This document shows, one piece after another, positions 8,321 to 16,821 of a DNA stretch of 64,000 bases. Under the pieces are notes generated by a model that worked only from the letters and a program-made list of their open reading frames with translations, searched no databases and had not been told where the DNA came from. Within the stretch, counting starts at the first letter, position 1. Every line of letters starts with the position of its first letter. Source of the stretch: Acidimicrobiaceae bacterium. Lineage in GTDB: Bacteria; Actinomycetota; Acidimicrobiia; Acidimicrobiales; RAAP-2. The translations under genes and the position numbers were made by a program. The stretch is from contig DAHUZK010000064.1 in NCBI GenBank assembly GCA_027306605.1, forward strand, positions 1 through 64,000. Reading direction: 5' to 3'.

Positions 8321-8913
8321 TCAGCGATTGCCCCCGTCTCCGTCCTCGATCACCCTGGCGATGCGTCTGTCCGGTACGAGCCAAACCACGGCCACCACGA
8401 CGTAGATCGCAAGGGCCGCCCAGGGTGCGAAAGGGGCGAGGATGACACCCACCACGTATGCGGCAGCCGACAGGCGGCCCTTTCGGTCGCCGCCAATTGC
8501 GACGGCCAACCGTGAATCGGCCGGGTGCAAGCTCAAGAGTGCTCGGGTGAGGACGAAGTACGCCAGTGCCGACAGCAGGAGCACCAACCCGTACACGGCT
8601 ACCGGGGCCGAATCGACGGGATACTTGCCCAACCACGCTGTGGCCGCCGGAGTGAGCGACAGCGCGAACAACAATCCCATGTTCGCCCAGAGGACACGGC
8701 CATCGATCCGCTCCACGACGTGCATCAAATGGTGATGGTTGTCCAGTAGATGGCCAAGAAGGTGAAGCTCAACGCGTAGACCAGAAGCTTCGGCAGAAGC
8801 GATCTCAAGTCACTGAAGCCCTGTCCCGTAGGTGGACGCAGATCCAGGACCATGATCGTCATGACGATTGCGATCACTGCATCCGTGAAGGCTTCCAGTC
8901 TTCCCTTCGTCAC
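8321..8913 (-). pseudogene. TMEM175/DUF1211-type channel gene split by a one-base frameshift
   Basis: From GTG 8913 the frame reads VTKGRLEAFTDAVIAIVMTI, the hallmark first helix of bacterial TMEM175-like potassium channels with its F(S/T)D motif. It runs to FLAIYWTTITI and stops at about 8725. The rest of the family pattern (MHVVERIDGRVLWANMGLLF and later helices) continues in another frame to 8321. Adding one A in the acaacc stretch (about 8737-8741) turns the junction into YWTNHHHLMHVV, which restores the family's conserved W.NHH segment. The conservation on both sides means a very recent mutation, a sequencing error, or recoding. Confidence 0.8.
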
Positions 8914-9052
8914 GACCCGAGCATCGCACACCTCGGAGGTCCGGCGGCCGTGACATGGGAAGCCGCCGGGCAACCGGTGCCACGTGTGCGCGCGAGGTCC
9001 CTCATTTGGACCGGTGGTTCGAGACTGCTGCTTTGCGGAGCCGTGATGACGA

Positions 9053-9979
9053 TCAGCCGCTGGCGGCAATGCCGAAGACGGGTTGGATCGGCGGATTGTG
9101 GTTCGCCATCGATCCGAGGAACGGGGCATCACCGAAGGCGAAGACGCCACCGTCCTGCGCCACCGTCCAGTAGCCCGCCCCGCCCGGATCGGCAGCGATG
9201 CCGATCATGATCGCGTTGAGGGTCTTGCCGCCCATGGAACCGGCGAACCGGGCATCGCCAAAGGCGAAGACGCCACCGTCATAGGACACGAGCCAATACC
9301 CGTGGCCATCCGGGGTACGGGCGATTCCCGCCACGGGTGCGTTCAAGGGTTGACCGCCCATGGAGCCGTAGAAGGAGGCATCCCCGTAGGCGAAGACGCC
9401 CCCGTCGATTCCCACCAGCCAGTAGCCACCGCCGTCGGGGGTCGAGGCGATGCCGGAGAAGTAGTCGATGTCGCTCCCATAGGGCGGCCAGCTCGTGATG
9501 CCGGGATGGATCATCGAGGCGTCGCCGTACCACTTTGCGTCACCGAAGGGAACGACGGCGCCATGCTGACCGTACAAGATCCAGCCGCCGTGGCCGGACG
9601 GAGTGGACGCGACGGCAGTCGCACCACCACCTTGGTCGTTCGCCACGGACACGTCGGCGGCGTCACCAAAGCCGTAGAGGTTGGTGACGTGTGGGCTGTA
9701 GGCCGGGTAGTAGTCCACGACCCAATAGCCATTCGCGTCGCCCGTCGCGCCGAAGCCGAAGCACTCGAGCGTGCACTGCTGGGTCGCCGATCCCAGGAAC
9801 GGGGCATCGCCAAAGGCGAAGACGCCGCCGTCGCGAGACTCCAGCCAGTACCCTGGGCCGGGCGTCGCAGCGCCTGCCGAAACCGTGCCCGTAGGGGCGG
9901 GCACGGACGCAGCGGGTGCGAGGACTGCGGTGGCCCCGACGAGGCCGATGGTGGCGACACACCTCGGGATTCGCCCCAT
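9053..9979 (-). CDS. Secreted protein made of six GYWLV/FGDA repeats
   Basis: The 308-residue protein has a signal peptide (MGRIPRCVATIGLVG..., cleavage in the AGAA region) followed only by six repeats of about 40-50 residues. The best copies read GYWLVSYDGGVFAFGDARF, GYWTVAQDGGVFAFGDAPF and GYWLVGIDGGVFAYGDASF; the second and third copies are diverged (GYWVVDYYPAY, GGWILYGQHGAVVPFGDAKW). The repeats suggest a propeller-like binding surface outside the cell. ATG at 9979 is chosen because AGGAGG is five bases upstream. It is related to the gene at 4605-5489 but lacks that protein's cysteine-rich tail. Function unknown. Confidence 0.75.
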   Translation of the reverse strand: MGRIPRCVATIGLVGATAVLAPAASVPAPTGTVSAGAATPGPGYWLESRDGGVFAFGDAPFLGSATQQCTLECFGFGATGDANGYWVVDYYPAYSPHVTNLYGFGDAADVSVANDQGGGATAVASTPSGHGGWILYGQHGAVVPFGDAKWYGDASMIHPGITSWPPYGSDIDYFSGIASTPDGGGYWLVGIDGGVFAYGDASFYGSMGGQPLNAPVAGIARTPDGHGYWLVSYDGGVFAFGDARFAGSMGGKTLNAIMIGIAADPGGAGYWTVAQDGGVFAFGDAPFLGSMANHNPPIQPVFGIAASG

Positions 9980-10736
9980 TGGGTCCTCCTGACTTCCTCG
10001 GGACCGTCGGTCCGAAGGGCATGCTCTTTTCGAGGCTCTCATTGCCCGATGCTGCTCCGTAGGGTCCAAAGTCACAGCAGCGTCGTTCAACCGAGCACCT
10101 ACCGCGTCCTCGTGGAGCCGGAGCCGTCTTCGATGGCGCCGGGGCAATCGTCACTCCGAGCGAGCCCCACGGCCGCGCGACTCCCCGGAGCTCGGACGGG
10201 AGTGCTAGACCTCAGATGCGGTTCTGCCGTCCCTCGCGAGACCACCCCGACCCGATGGAGCGGGCCGGGGTGGTCTTCCCTGGTGGGATCCACAGGCGTC
10301 AGCGGGCTTGGCGAACCCCTCGACCTGTGGCACCAAAATTTTGCCAGACCACAAACGGGGCGTGCCAGGGAGATTCGTGCCTGGCTCCAAGAAAATTCTT
10401 GGTGGACCGCATTGCGTCCGTGCCTGGGACCGGTTGGGAGCCGGGCTGCCCTCGGGACTTCGAGTCATCACCTCTCCCCGAGGCCCCGAGCCACCGACCC
10501 GATCTTGCTCGCCACGATCGACCGCGTCCGCCTGCGGGAGCCCTTCGGCAGCCGGGCCCCGAGGCGGCTCTCGGCTCAGCCCCAGAAGCGAGCTCCCCGT
10601 GGGTGACGTCTCCGAGGGAAACGCCCACGCGAGGGTGCGTGTTGATCCCATGGACGGAGATAGCGCGCGCCGCCCTGCCGACGCATGGTGACGCTGAAGG
10701 CCACGCGGTCGCTCCGACTCCGCAGGTGTCGCGAGA
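9980..10736. other. 757-base gene-free stretch with hairpins
   Basis: No frame here has convincing coding character on either strand. It contains a strong hairpin at 10239-10276, a 10-base perfect palindrome CAAAATTTTG at 10334-10343, an inverted repeat GCCAGG/CCTGGC at 10364-10385, and an AT-rich dyad ccaagaaaattcttgg at 10387-10402. The last three lie within 70 bases of each other. It is flanked by two minus-strand genes. A regulatory or small-RNA locus is possible but not shown. Confidence 0.5.
10239..10276. terminator. Strong hairpin, possible transcription terminator
   Basis: The left arm agaccaccccg (10239-10249) pairs perfectly with cggggtggtct (10266-10276). After one mismatch four more G-C pairs extend the stem, closing on the loop atggag. 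There is no long T-run, so it could be a non-canonical terminator for the HxlR-type gene reading leftward or simply a structured element. Confidence 0.45.
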
Positions 10737-11414
10737 TCACGCAGGGCGGGGAATCGACGCGAACGGAGAGGGTGTGAACCATCGCGGCAGGTCCCGGCGA
10801 AGCGTCTCGGGACCCAGCACGTCGATGTCACCGGCAACCAACGCCTGCGACCATGTCATGTCGCCACGCCAGACTTCGACCATCCGGCGCAAGCTGGCGT
10901 TGACCATCACGGCAACCGGGTAGCCGGGATCCACATCGCAGACATCTGCATCATCGGCAGTGATCACCATCCACCAGTCACGGGTCTTCGTGGGCGCGTC
11001 CGGGAAGCTGAACTGGATCACGATCCTTCCGTCCGGGACGGCCGTGTGGTCGACATTGCGGTGCATGTCCCACAGGAGCAGGGTGGGGTCGAGATCCTCG
11101 TCACCGAGTTCGCCGACCCAGCGGACTCCCCAGGCACCCAATGCCTCGACCACCGGACGCAGCTCCTGCCCTGCGGTGGTCAGCACATAGCGAACGTCCT
11201 TTCCTTCCGTATGTCTCTCGACGATTCCGGAGCGCGCCAGTTGCTGCAGACGTTTCGACAGGAGTGAGGGCGACATTCGTGGCAGGCCGCGGCGCAGGTC
11301 GTTGAACTTCTCGCTCCCACATGCGAGCTCACGGACGACGAGCAAGGTCCAACGCTCGTCGAGCAGCTCCATCGCCTTGGACACCGGGCAGAACTGGTGG
11401 TAACCGGCCGGCAC
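10737..11414 (-). CDS. HxlR-family transcriptional regulator with C-terminal ligand-like domain
   Basis: Residues 1-100 are an HxlR winged helix: CPVSKAMELLDERWTLLVV, then the recognition region FNDLRRGLPRMSPSLLSKRL and the wing GIVERHTEGKDVRYVLTTAG. Cysteine 9 is the position used by redox-sensing members. The remaining 125 residues (about 101-225) look like the SCP2-type sterol-carrier-like domain found on longer actinobacterial HxlR proteins and might bind a lipophilic ligand. It is divergent from the methyltransferase at 11522 across 107 bases that carry a perfect palindrome, so it probably controls itself and that gene. Confidence 0.85.
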   Translation of the reverse strand: MPAGYHQFCPVSKAMELLDERWTLLVVRELACGSEKFNDLRRGLPRMSPSLLSKRLQQLARSGIVERHTEGKDVRYVLTTAGQELRPVVEALGAWGVRWVGELGDEDLDPTLLLWDMHRNVDHTAVPDGRIVIQFSFPDAPTKTRDWWMVITADDADVCDVDPGYPVAVMVNASLRRMVEVWRGDMTWSQALVAGDIDVLGPETLRRDLPRWFTPSPFASIPRPA

Positions 11415-11443
11415 GCTGGAACACGTTAGCCAGTACAGATCTT

Positions 11444-11453
11444 GGACTAGTCC
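11444..11453. promoter_or_regulatory. Palindrome GGACTAGTCC between divergent genes
   Basis: A perfect 10-base palindrome sits 30 bases before the HxlR-type start and 68 bases before the methyltransferase start. It is a candidate operator for the adjacent regulator, by position only. Confidence 0.4.
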
Positions 11454-11521
11454 GGCCTGACGGCCTTCCGTAGCGTGCCCGGCAAGGAGCTGCGACCGAG
11501 CCGAAGGACGAAGGAGCTGGC

Positions 11522-12361
11522 ATGACAGAACGGACGGGCACCATCGAGGCCGAGCAGGCCCTCAAGGCGAGGCAGCGGGCCGTCTGGGCCCTCGGGGACT
11601 ATCCCTCCGTGGCCGCCGAGGTCATCCCCGATCTCGGCGCCGTTCTCGTCGAGGCCTGTGGGGTCGGGGCTCACCACAGGGTCCTCGACGTGGCGACCGG
11701 GTCGGGGAACGTCGCCCTTCCGGCGGCGGTGACCGGAGCGGCCGTGGTCGCCTGCGACCTCACTCCGGAACTGCTGCGAGCCGGTCGGGAGCTCGCTGAC
11801 GGCCATGGAGTCCGTGTCGACTGGCGTGAGGGGGATGCCGAAGCGCTCCCCTTTGCCGACGACGAATTCGACATCGTCCTTTCCTGCCTCGGGGTCATGT
11901 TCGCGCCGAACCACCGGGCGGCAGCCGACGAGCTCGTTCGCGTCTGTCGCCCAGGCGGGAAGATCGGCCTGATCAACTGGACACCGGACGGCTTCGTCGG
12001 TCAGATGCTGGCCGCGATGAAGCCGTACGCGCCGCCGTCCCCTCCGGGTTCACAACCCCCGCCACTGTGGGGCAAGGAAGACCATGTCCGCAGCCTTCTC
12101 GCCGGCCGAGTCACCGACATAGACGTTCGACGCCAGTCTGTGACTGTTGATCGCTTCGCTGATCCCGAAGCCTTCCGTGACTACTTCAAGTCCCGCTACG
12201 GTCCGACCATCGCCACATATCGCGGCATTGCCCATGATGCCGACCAGGTGGCAGCGCTCGACCGCGAACTGCTCGAGCTCGCACGGCGTCACGACATGGG
12301 TACCGACAGCACGATCATGGAATGGCAGTACCTCCTGTTCACTGCTCGCGTCCCGGATTGA
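11522..12361 (+). CDS. SAM-dependent methyltransferase (UbiE/Coq5-like fold)
   Basis: The 279-residue class I methyltransferase has motif I VLDVATGSGNVALPAA (about residues 54-69), an acidic residue at the end of strand two (VVACDLTPELL), and the later DFDIVLSCLGVMFAP motif. The substrate-binding C-terminal half (WQYLLFTARV end) is not diagnostic, so the acceptor is unknown. Its divergent placement from the HxlR regulator suggests inducible expression, for instance in response to a toxic aromatic or lipid compound, but this is inference. Confidence 0.85.
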   Translation: MTERTGTIEAEQALKARQRAVWALGDYPSVAAEVIPDLGAVLVEACGVGAHHRVLDVATGSGNVALPAAVTGAAVVACDLTPELLRAGRELADGHGVRVDWREGDAEALPFADDEFDIVLSCLGVMFAPNHRAAADELVRVCRPGGKIGLINWTPDGFVGQMLAAMKPYAPPSPPGSQPPPLWGKEDHVRSLLAGRVTDIDVRRQSVTVDRFADPEAFRDYFKSRYGPTIATYRGIAHDADQVAALDRELLELARRHDMGTDSTIMEWQYLLFTARVPD

Positions 12362-12415
12362 TCTCAGTCCAAGAGGACCAGCCCCGTCGTCAGACCCAGG
12401 GGACCCGGCCGGCGG

Positions 12416-13324
12416 CTACGCGTCCCGGCGCACGAGGACCCAGCAGCCCAGGGCCAAAATGACCACCGTGTAGAAGACGAGGAGGGCGAAACCTGCCCAC
12501 GGGCTGAACGCCGGTCCCACTCGGTCGGGCAATCCGTTGGTCGAGAACATCACGAGGCCGATGTTGGCCGGCAGGTACCGCGCCACCGCATTGCTGATCG
12601 AGGTGGGCAGGGCCTGGACGATGAGAGGCAGCACGAGCACCACTCCGGCGAAGGCTGCGATCGCGCCGGCCGTGTGCCGGATGATGGTGCCCAGTCCCAG
12701 TGCCAGCAGTCCCAGGACGGCCAGGTAGAGCCCGGCACCGATCACCGCTCTGAGGACACCGGGCTGGCCCAGCGAGGCGGAGCCGGTCGTCGGGAGCAGG
12801 CCCTTGAGCTTGGGAGGTACCTTCAGCCCGAGTTGATGGGCGTGCTGTGCGATGGCCGCCGAGGGCCCGACGGCATGCTTGGCGGACAAGATGGCCTGTC
12901 CGACGCCGAAGGCGATGAAGGTGAAGACCTCGCTGACGACCAGGGCTACCGCTCCGAAGACGAGCACCTTGGCCAGGAGCACGACGGGGCGCCGGGGCAC
13001 CGCCGACAGGGTGGCCCGGATCGTGCCGGTGCCGTACTCGGCGCTGATGACGAGCACCCCGAGCACACCGAAGATGAGCTGGCCGAGGAAGATCCCGATC
13101 AAGCTCAGCCGGGTCGGATCGTCCACGATGTCGGTGGCACTTCTCGCCCCCGTGCTGAGCGTCGCCAGGCCGACGACCGCGATCCCGGTCGCAACGAGCG
13201 TCCACATGGTGGATCGGACCGACCACAGCTTGGTCCACTCGGCGGACATGGCCCGGCGAAGACCGACGCGACCCGGCTCCTGTTCGACGGCGAGCGGGGT
13301 CGAGGCCCCGAGAACCGCTGTCAC
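12416..13324 (-). CDS. ABC-2 type transporter permease
   Basis: This 302-residue membrane protein has the typical layout of ABC-2 permeases: a cytoplasmic start (LRRAMSAEWTKLWSVRSTMW), a first helix, and five further hydrophobic segments including LVISAEYGTGTIRATLSAVP, the family's coupling-helix region. It starts at a GTG overlapping the ATPase stop (GTGA), so the two are translationally coupled. With the ATPase it would form an exporter for a drug, lipid or peptide; the substrate is unknown. Confidence 0.85.
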   Translation of the reverse strand: MTAVLGASTPLAVEQEPGRVGLRRAMSAEWTKLWSVRSTMWTLVATGIAVVGLATLSTGARSATDIVDDPTRLSLIGIFLGQLIFGVLGVLVISAEYGTGTIRATLSAVPRRPVVLLAKVLVFGAVALVVSEVFTFIAFGVGQAILSAKHAVGPSAAIAQHAHQLGLKVPPKLKGLLPTTGSASLGQPGVLRAVIGAGLYLAVLGLLALGLGTIIRHTAGAIAAFAGVVLVLPLIVQALPTSISNAVARYLPANIGLVMFSTNGLPDRVGPAFSPWAGFALLVFYTVVILALGCWVLVRRDA

Positions 13325-14223
13325 TGTCCACCCCGGAACTCGACGGCCTCTTCGGTGAGCTCCATGAAGGCATCCTCCAGCGAAGCGACGGGGGTCAGTT
13401 CGTGCAGCGCCACTCGTATCGATGCAGCCAGATCGCCGACCTCGGGGGCCGACAATCCGGTCACGGTCAACGAACCGTCCGGATCGTCGATAACCTGGCC
13501 GCCGGCATTCGTCACGGCATCGACGAGCTGGTGCGGCGCCGGCGTACGCACCTTGACCGACTGGCGAGAGCTTCGGGCGACGAACTCCGACACCGAGGTC
13601 TCGGCGATCAGCTTGCCCTTGCCGATCACCACCAGGTGATCCGCCGTGAGGGCCATCTCGGCCATGAGGTGGCTCGACACGAAGACAGTGCGACCTTCGG
13701 CGGCCAGGTTCTTGCAGAGCGTCCGTACCCAGCGGATTCCTTCGGGGTCCAGCCCGTTCACCGGCTCGTCGAAGAGGAGAACCCCGGGGTCGCCGAGGAG
13801 AGCGGCGGCGATGCCCAGGCGCTGCCCCATCCCGAGAGAGAACTTCCCGGCGCGCTTGCCCGCCACCGAAGTGAGGCCGACGAGCTCGAGCACCTCGTCC
13901 ACGCGGGCGCGCGGGATGGCGTTGCTACGGGCCAGGGTCAGCAGGTGGGCCCGAGCGGAGCGGCCCGGGTGGATCGCCTTCGCTTCGAGCAACGCTCCCA
14001 CTTCCCGCAGTGGCCACGGCAGGTCGTGATAGCGCCGGCCCAACACGCTGACCGTGCCGGCGGCCGGCGCATCGAGGCCCATGATCATGCGCATCGTGGT
14101 CGACTTGCCCGATCCGTTCGGTCCGAGGAAGCCGGTCACGGTGCCCGGACGCACGTCGAACGACAGATCGTCCACGGCCACGACGTCTCCGAACCGCTTG
14201 GTGAGCCCGCGGGCCTCGATCAT
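13321..14223 (-). CDS. ABC transporter ATP-binding protein
   Basis: From ATG 14223 the 300-residue protein reads MIEARGLTKRFGDVVAVDDL. It has Walker A GPNGSGKST (34-42), a signature-like FSLGMGQRLGIA in place of LSGGQ, and Walker B LLFDEPVNGLD. The C-terminal 80 residues are the extension seen in ABC-2 exporters of the drug/bacitracin type. The frame stays open far upstream, but conserved sequence begins only here. It is the first gene of a two-gene operon with the permease. Confidence 0.92.
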   Translation of the reverse strand: MIEARGLTKRFGDVVAVDDLSFDVRPGTVTGFLGPNGSGKSTTMRMIMGLDAPAAGTVSVLGRRYHDLPWPLREVGALLEAKAIHPGRSARAHLLTLARSNAIPRARVDEVLELVGLTSVAGKRAGKFSLGMGQRLGIAAALLGDPGVLLFDEPVNGLDPEGIRWVRTLCKNLAAEGRTVFVSSHLMAEMALTADHLVVIGKGKLIAETSVSEFVARSSRQSVKVRTPAPHQLVDAVTNAGGQVIDDPDGSLTVTGLSAPEVGDLAASIRVALHELTPVASLEDAFMELTEEAVEFRGGQ

Positions 14224-14433
14224 CGCACCAGCCTTGCACGGGTCGTCCTTCCGTGGGTATCGGGGAGAACCCCGAGACAGACCCTGACTCCCCGGAGACC
14301 GAATCCCCCTTGAGACGTAGAGCCCGGGCCCGCCACGGCCGCGCATGCCGCAGGGTCCGCTCGGCCTGCCTCGGCCCGTTCCGTCGCCGCGGAGGTTCCC
14401 TAAGATCGGTCCCACACCGAGACGGGGGGCCAC

Positions 14434-15501
14434 ATGACGACCGAGACGGAGACGGCCCTCATCGAGCTGCTCGACACCGTCCGCGAAACCCATGCACGCT
14501 TCGTCGAGCAGCTCGCCGACGACCACGACACGCTGCTCGAATCGCACAAATGGCTGCTGTCGATCGTGCAGGTGGCGGCCGACGTGCACCTCTGGTCGGA
14601 CTCGGCCAGGCCGCGTTTGGTGGAGATCGTCGGGCCCTACAAGAAGTGGGGTGGGGACAATGCCGACGCCTTCTACTGCTACGCCCCGGTCGATCCCTCC
14701 CGAACCTATCGGGTGACGCTCCATCCCGGGGACGCCGTGTACATGTCGCTCACCGTCTACGGAGGTCCGAACGACGGAAGGTACTCGACCCGCATCGTCG
14801 GCTCGGTGAACAGCCATGAGGCCGAGCGGGACGCCGAGGGTACCATCCACGTCGTCCTCTCCGCCGAGCGACCCGTCGAACCAGGCGTCTCTTGGATCCG
14901 CCTGGAGCCCGACGCCGTTGCGGCCATCACGCGGGACTACCTCGAAGACCCAAAGCACGGTCGCCGCGCCAGCTGGCACGTGGAGGCCGAGGACCCGCCG
15001 GACACGTTCCGGCAGGGCGACGCGGACCTGGCACGGCGCTTCCGGGCCATGACGACATGGGTCCGCGAGCAGGCGAGCATCGTTCCGATACCTCTTGGGC
15101 CTCCCAACGCAATCGATCCTCCCTACCCGGTGCCGACCACCACGTTCGGGTGGGCTGCCGGAGACGCCGCTTATGCCATGGGTGCTTTCGAGCTCGCGGA
15201 AGACGAGGCATTGGTCCTGCGCGGTCGAAGCCCCGACTGCGCCTTCTGGAACATGTGCCTGTGGAACCCGCTTCTCCATACGTACAACTACGACTACGAA
15301 CCGGTCACCATCAACGGAGCGCAAGCCCGCTACGAGGACGACGGCTCGTGGATCATCGTGGTGTCGGCGCGCCGCCCGGCCCACCCCAATTGGGTCTCGA
15401 CCGCCGGGCACCGCAGGGGCCGCATCTGGTTCCGCTGGTTCCTGCCCGCCGAGACCCCGGAGCAGCCTCAGGTCGAGGTCCTCCCGGTCGACACGGTATG
15501 A
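14434..15501 (+). CDS. DUF1214 domain protein
   Basis: The 355-residue protein matches the DUF1214 family in its second half: VYMSLTVYGGPNDGRYSTR early, and CAFWNMCLWNPLLHTYNYDY then DDGSWIIVVSARRPAHPNW. The C-terminus GRIWFRWFLPAET corresponds to the usual 'R.Y.P' end. No signal peptide is seen. The biochemical role of DUF1214 is not established; such genes often sit near sulfotransferase-like or lipid genes in Actinobacteria. Its stop overlaps the next start (ATGA), so it is translationally coupled to the sulfotransferase and probably acts on the same molecule. Confidence 0.8.
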   Translation: MTTETETALIELLDTVRETHARFVEQLADDHDTLLESHKWLLSIVQVAADVHLWSDSARPRLVEIVGPYKKWGGDNADAFYCYAPVDPSRTYRVTLHPGDAVYMSLTVYGGPNDGRYSTRIVGSVNSHEAERDAEGTIHVVLSAERPVEPGVSWIRLEPDAVAAITRDYLEDPKHGRRASWHVEAEDPPDTFRQGDADLARRFRAMTTWVREQASIVPIPLGPPNAIDPPYPVPTTTFGWAAGDAAYAMGAFELAEDEALVLRGRSPDCAFWNMCLWNPLLHTYNYDYEPVTINGAQARYEDDGSWIIVVSARRPAHPNWVSTAGHRRGRIWFRWFLPAETPEQPQVEVLPVDTV

Positions 15502-16760
15502 CGCCTCGGCCCGCCCCGGTCCGCCTCGACGACCTGGCGGCTCCGAGGTTCAGCGACGAGGTCGACGCCGTCCTCCGTTTCATGGAAGAGGCGGGTGCGC
15601 AGCTGACGCTCGATCCGGCAGGGTTGCTGGAGGCGGCGCGGACGGAGACGGGCCTCACCGATTTCGGCCCCGACGACTTCGTCGAGCGCCTGGCCCTGCT
15701 CTGCCGGGCCATGCGGGAGCAGGGGGGGTTCAACAACGCCGGGATCATGCAGCAGCACGTCCTCGTCGTCGGCCTCTTGAAGAACCGCCTTCTGGTCGAG
15801 GATCTCGTCGCTCGCCACCCCGAGATCCTCGAAGAACGCGTCACCGCCCCGATCATCATCTGCGGGCTGCCTCGGACCGGCACGACGCATCTGCACAACT
15901 TGATGTCGTCGGATCCTGCCCTGCGCTCGCTCCCCTACTGGGAGAGCCTCGAGCCGGTGCTGGCCGATCGCGAGCGGCCGGCATCCGGCCGGCCCGATCC
16001 GCGCCTCGAGCGAACGGCAAACGCACTCTCGTTCCTCGGAGCCGCCCTGCCGTACTTCGACCGGATGCACGAGATGACCGTCGAGCACGCGCACGAGGAG
16101 ATCCAGCTCCTCGCCATCGACTTCTCCACCATGCTCTTCGAGACGGCGGCGCCCATGCCCCTGTGGCGCGATCACTACCTGTCGCACGATCAGACCCCCA
16201 GCTACGCCTACCTGCGCAAGATCCTCCAAGTGCTCCAGTGGCTCCGGGGCGGGGTCCGCTGGGTCCTCAAGAGCCCCCAGCACCTCGAGCAGTTTCCTGC
16301 CCTGCTCGAGACCTTCCCCGACGCGACGTTCGTCGTCACCCACCGCGACCCGGTCTCGGTCACGGCGTCGATGGTCACGATGCTCGCCTACACAGCCCGC
16401 TTGACCCGTGACCACGTCGATCTCGTGGATCTCGGCGCCTACTGGAGCAACCGGCTCGAGCGCATGCTGCGTCGCTGCACGCAGGACCGCGATGTGCTCC
16501 CGGCCGACCGCACGATCGACGTGCGGTTCGACGAATTCATGGCCGACGACCTGGACATGGTACGCCGCGTGTATCACCTGGCGGGCCAGCCGTTGGACGA
16601 CCGGTCCCAGCGTGCGATGGCGGCGTTCATGGCCGAACACCCTCGGGGGCGCCACGGGGCCGTCGTCTACGAACTGGAGCAGTTCGGCATCGATCCATCC
16701 GAACGACGACGGGCGCTGTCCTTCTACACCGAGCGTTTCGGGATCACACTGGAGTCTTGA
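15498..16760 (+). CDS. Sulfotransferase family protein
   Basis: The 420-residue protein carries the PAPS 5'-phosphosulfate loop GLPRTGTTHLHNL (residues 123-135) and the 3'-phosphate region FVVTHRDPVSVTASM, as in bacterial sulfotransferases. The conserved 'SPQHLEQFPALLETFPDA' precedes the latter. The N-terminal 115 residues are the helical extension common in actinobacterial members. It would move sulfate from PAPS to a hydroxyl or amine on an unknown acceptor. The start is fixed by the ATGA overlap with the DUF1214 gene. Confidence 0.88.
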   Translation: MTPRPAPVRLDDLAAPRFSDEVDAVLRFMEEAGAQLTLDPAGLLEAARTETGLTDFGPDDFVERLALLCRAMREQGGFNNAGIMQQHVLVVGLLKNRLLVEDLVARHPEILEERVTAPIIICGLPRTGTTHLHNLMSSDPALRSLPYWESLEPVLADRERPASGRPDPRLERTANALSFLGAALPYFDRMHEMTVEHAHEEIQLLAIDFSTMLFETAAPMPLWRDHYLSHDQTPSYAYLRKILQVLQWLRGGVRWVLKSPQHLEQFPALLETFPDATFVVTHRDPVSVTASMVTMLAYTARLTRDHVDLVDLGAYWSNRLERMLRRCTQDRDVLPADRTIDVRFDEFMADDLDMVRRVYHLAGQPLDDRSQRAMAAFMAEHPRGRHGAVVYELEQFGIDPSERRRALSFYTERFGITLES

Positions 16761-16821
16761 GCCCGGGTACGGACAGCGGCTCGTGGGGCGGACGACGTCC
16801 GGAGGCTCAGGCGTGGCGCCG

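Noticed and set aside
10300-10345. tRNA-like 3' end or attachment site (…gtggcacca)
   Set aside because: No matching acceptor stem or T-arm can be folded around it, and no second copy was seen near the integrase fragment.
9083-10606. 507-codon plus-strand open frame
   Set aside because: It is antisense to the GYWLV repeat gene and then crosses noncoding DNA; its repeats mirror the real gene and no conserved domain appears.
14224-15411. Long upstream extension of the ABC ATPase frame
   Set aside because: It is antisense to the DUF1214 gene; ABC homology starts at ATG 14223.
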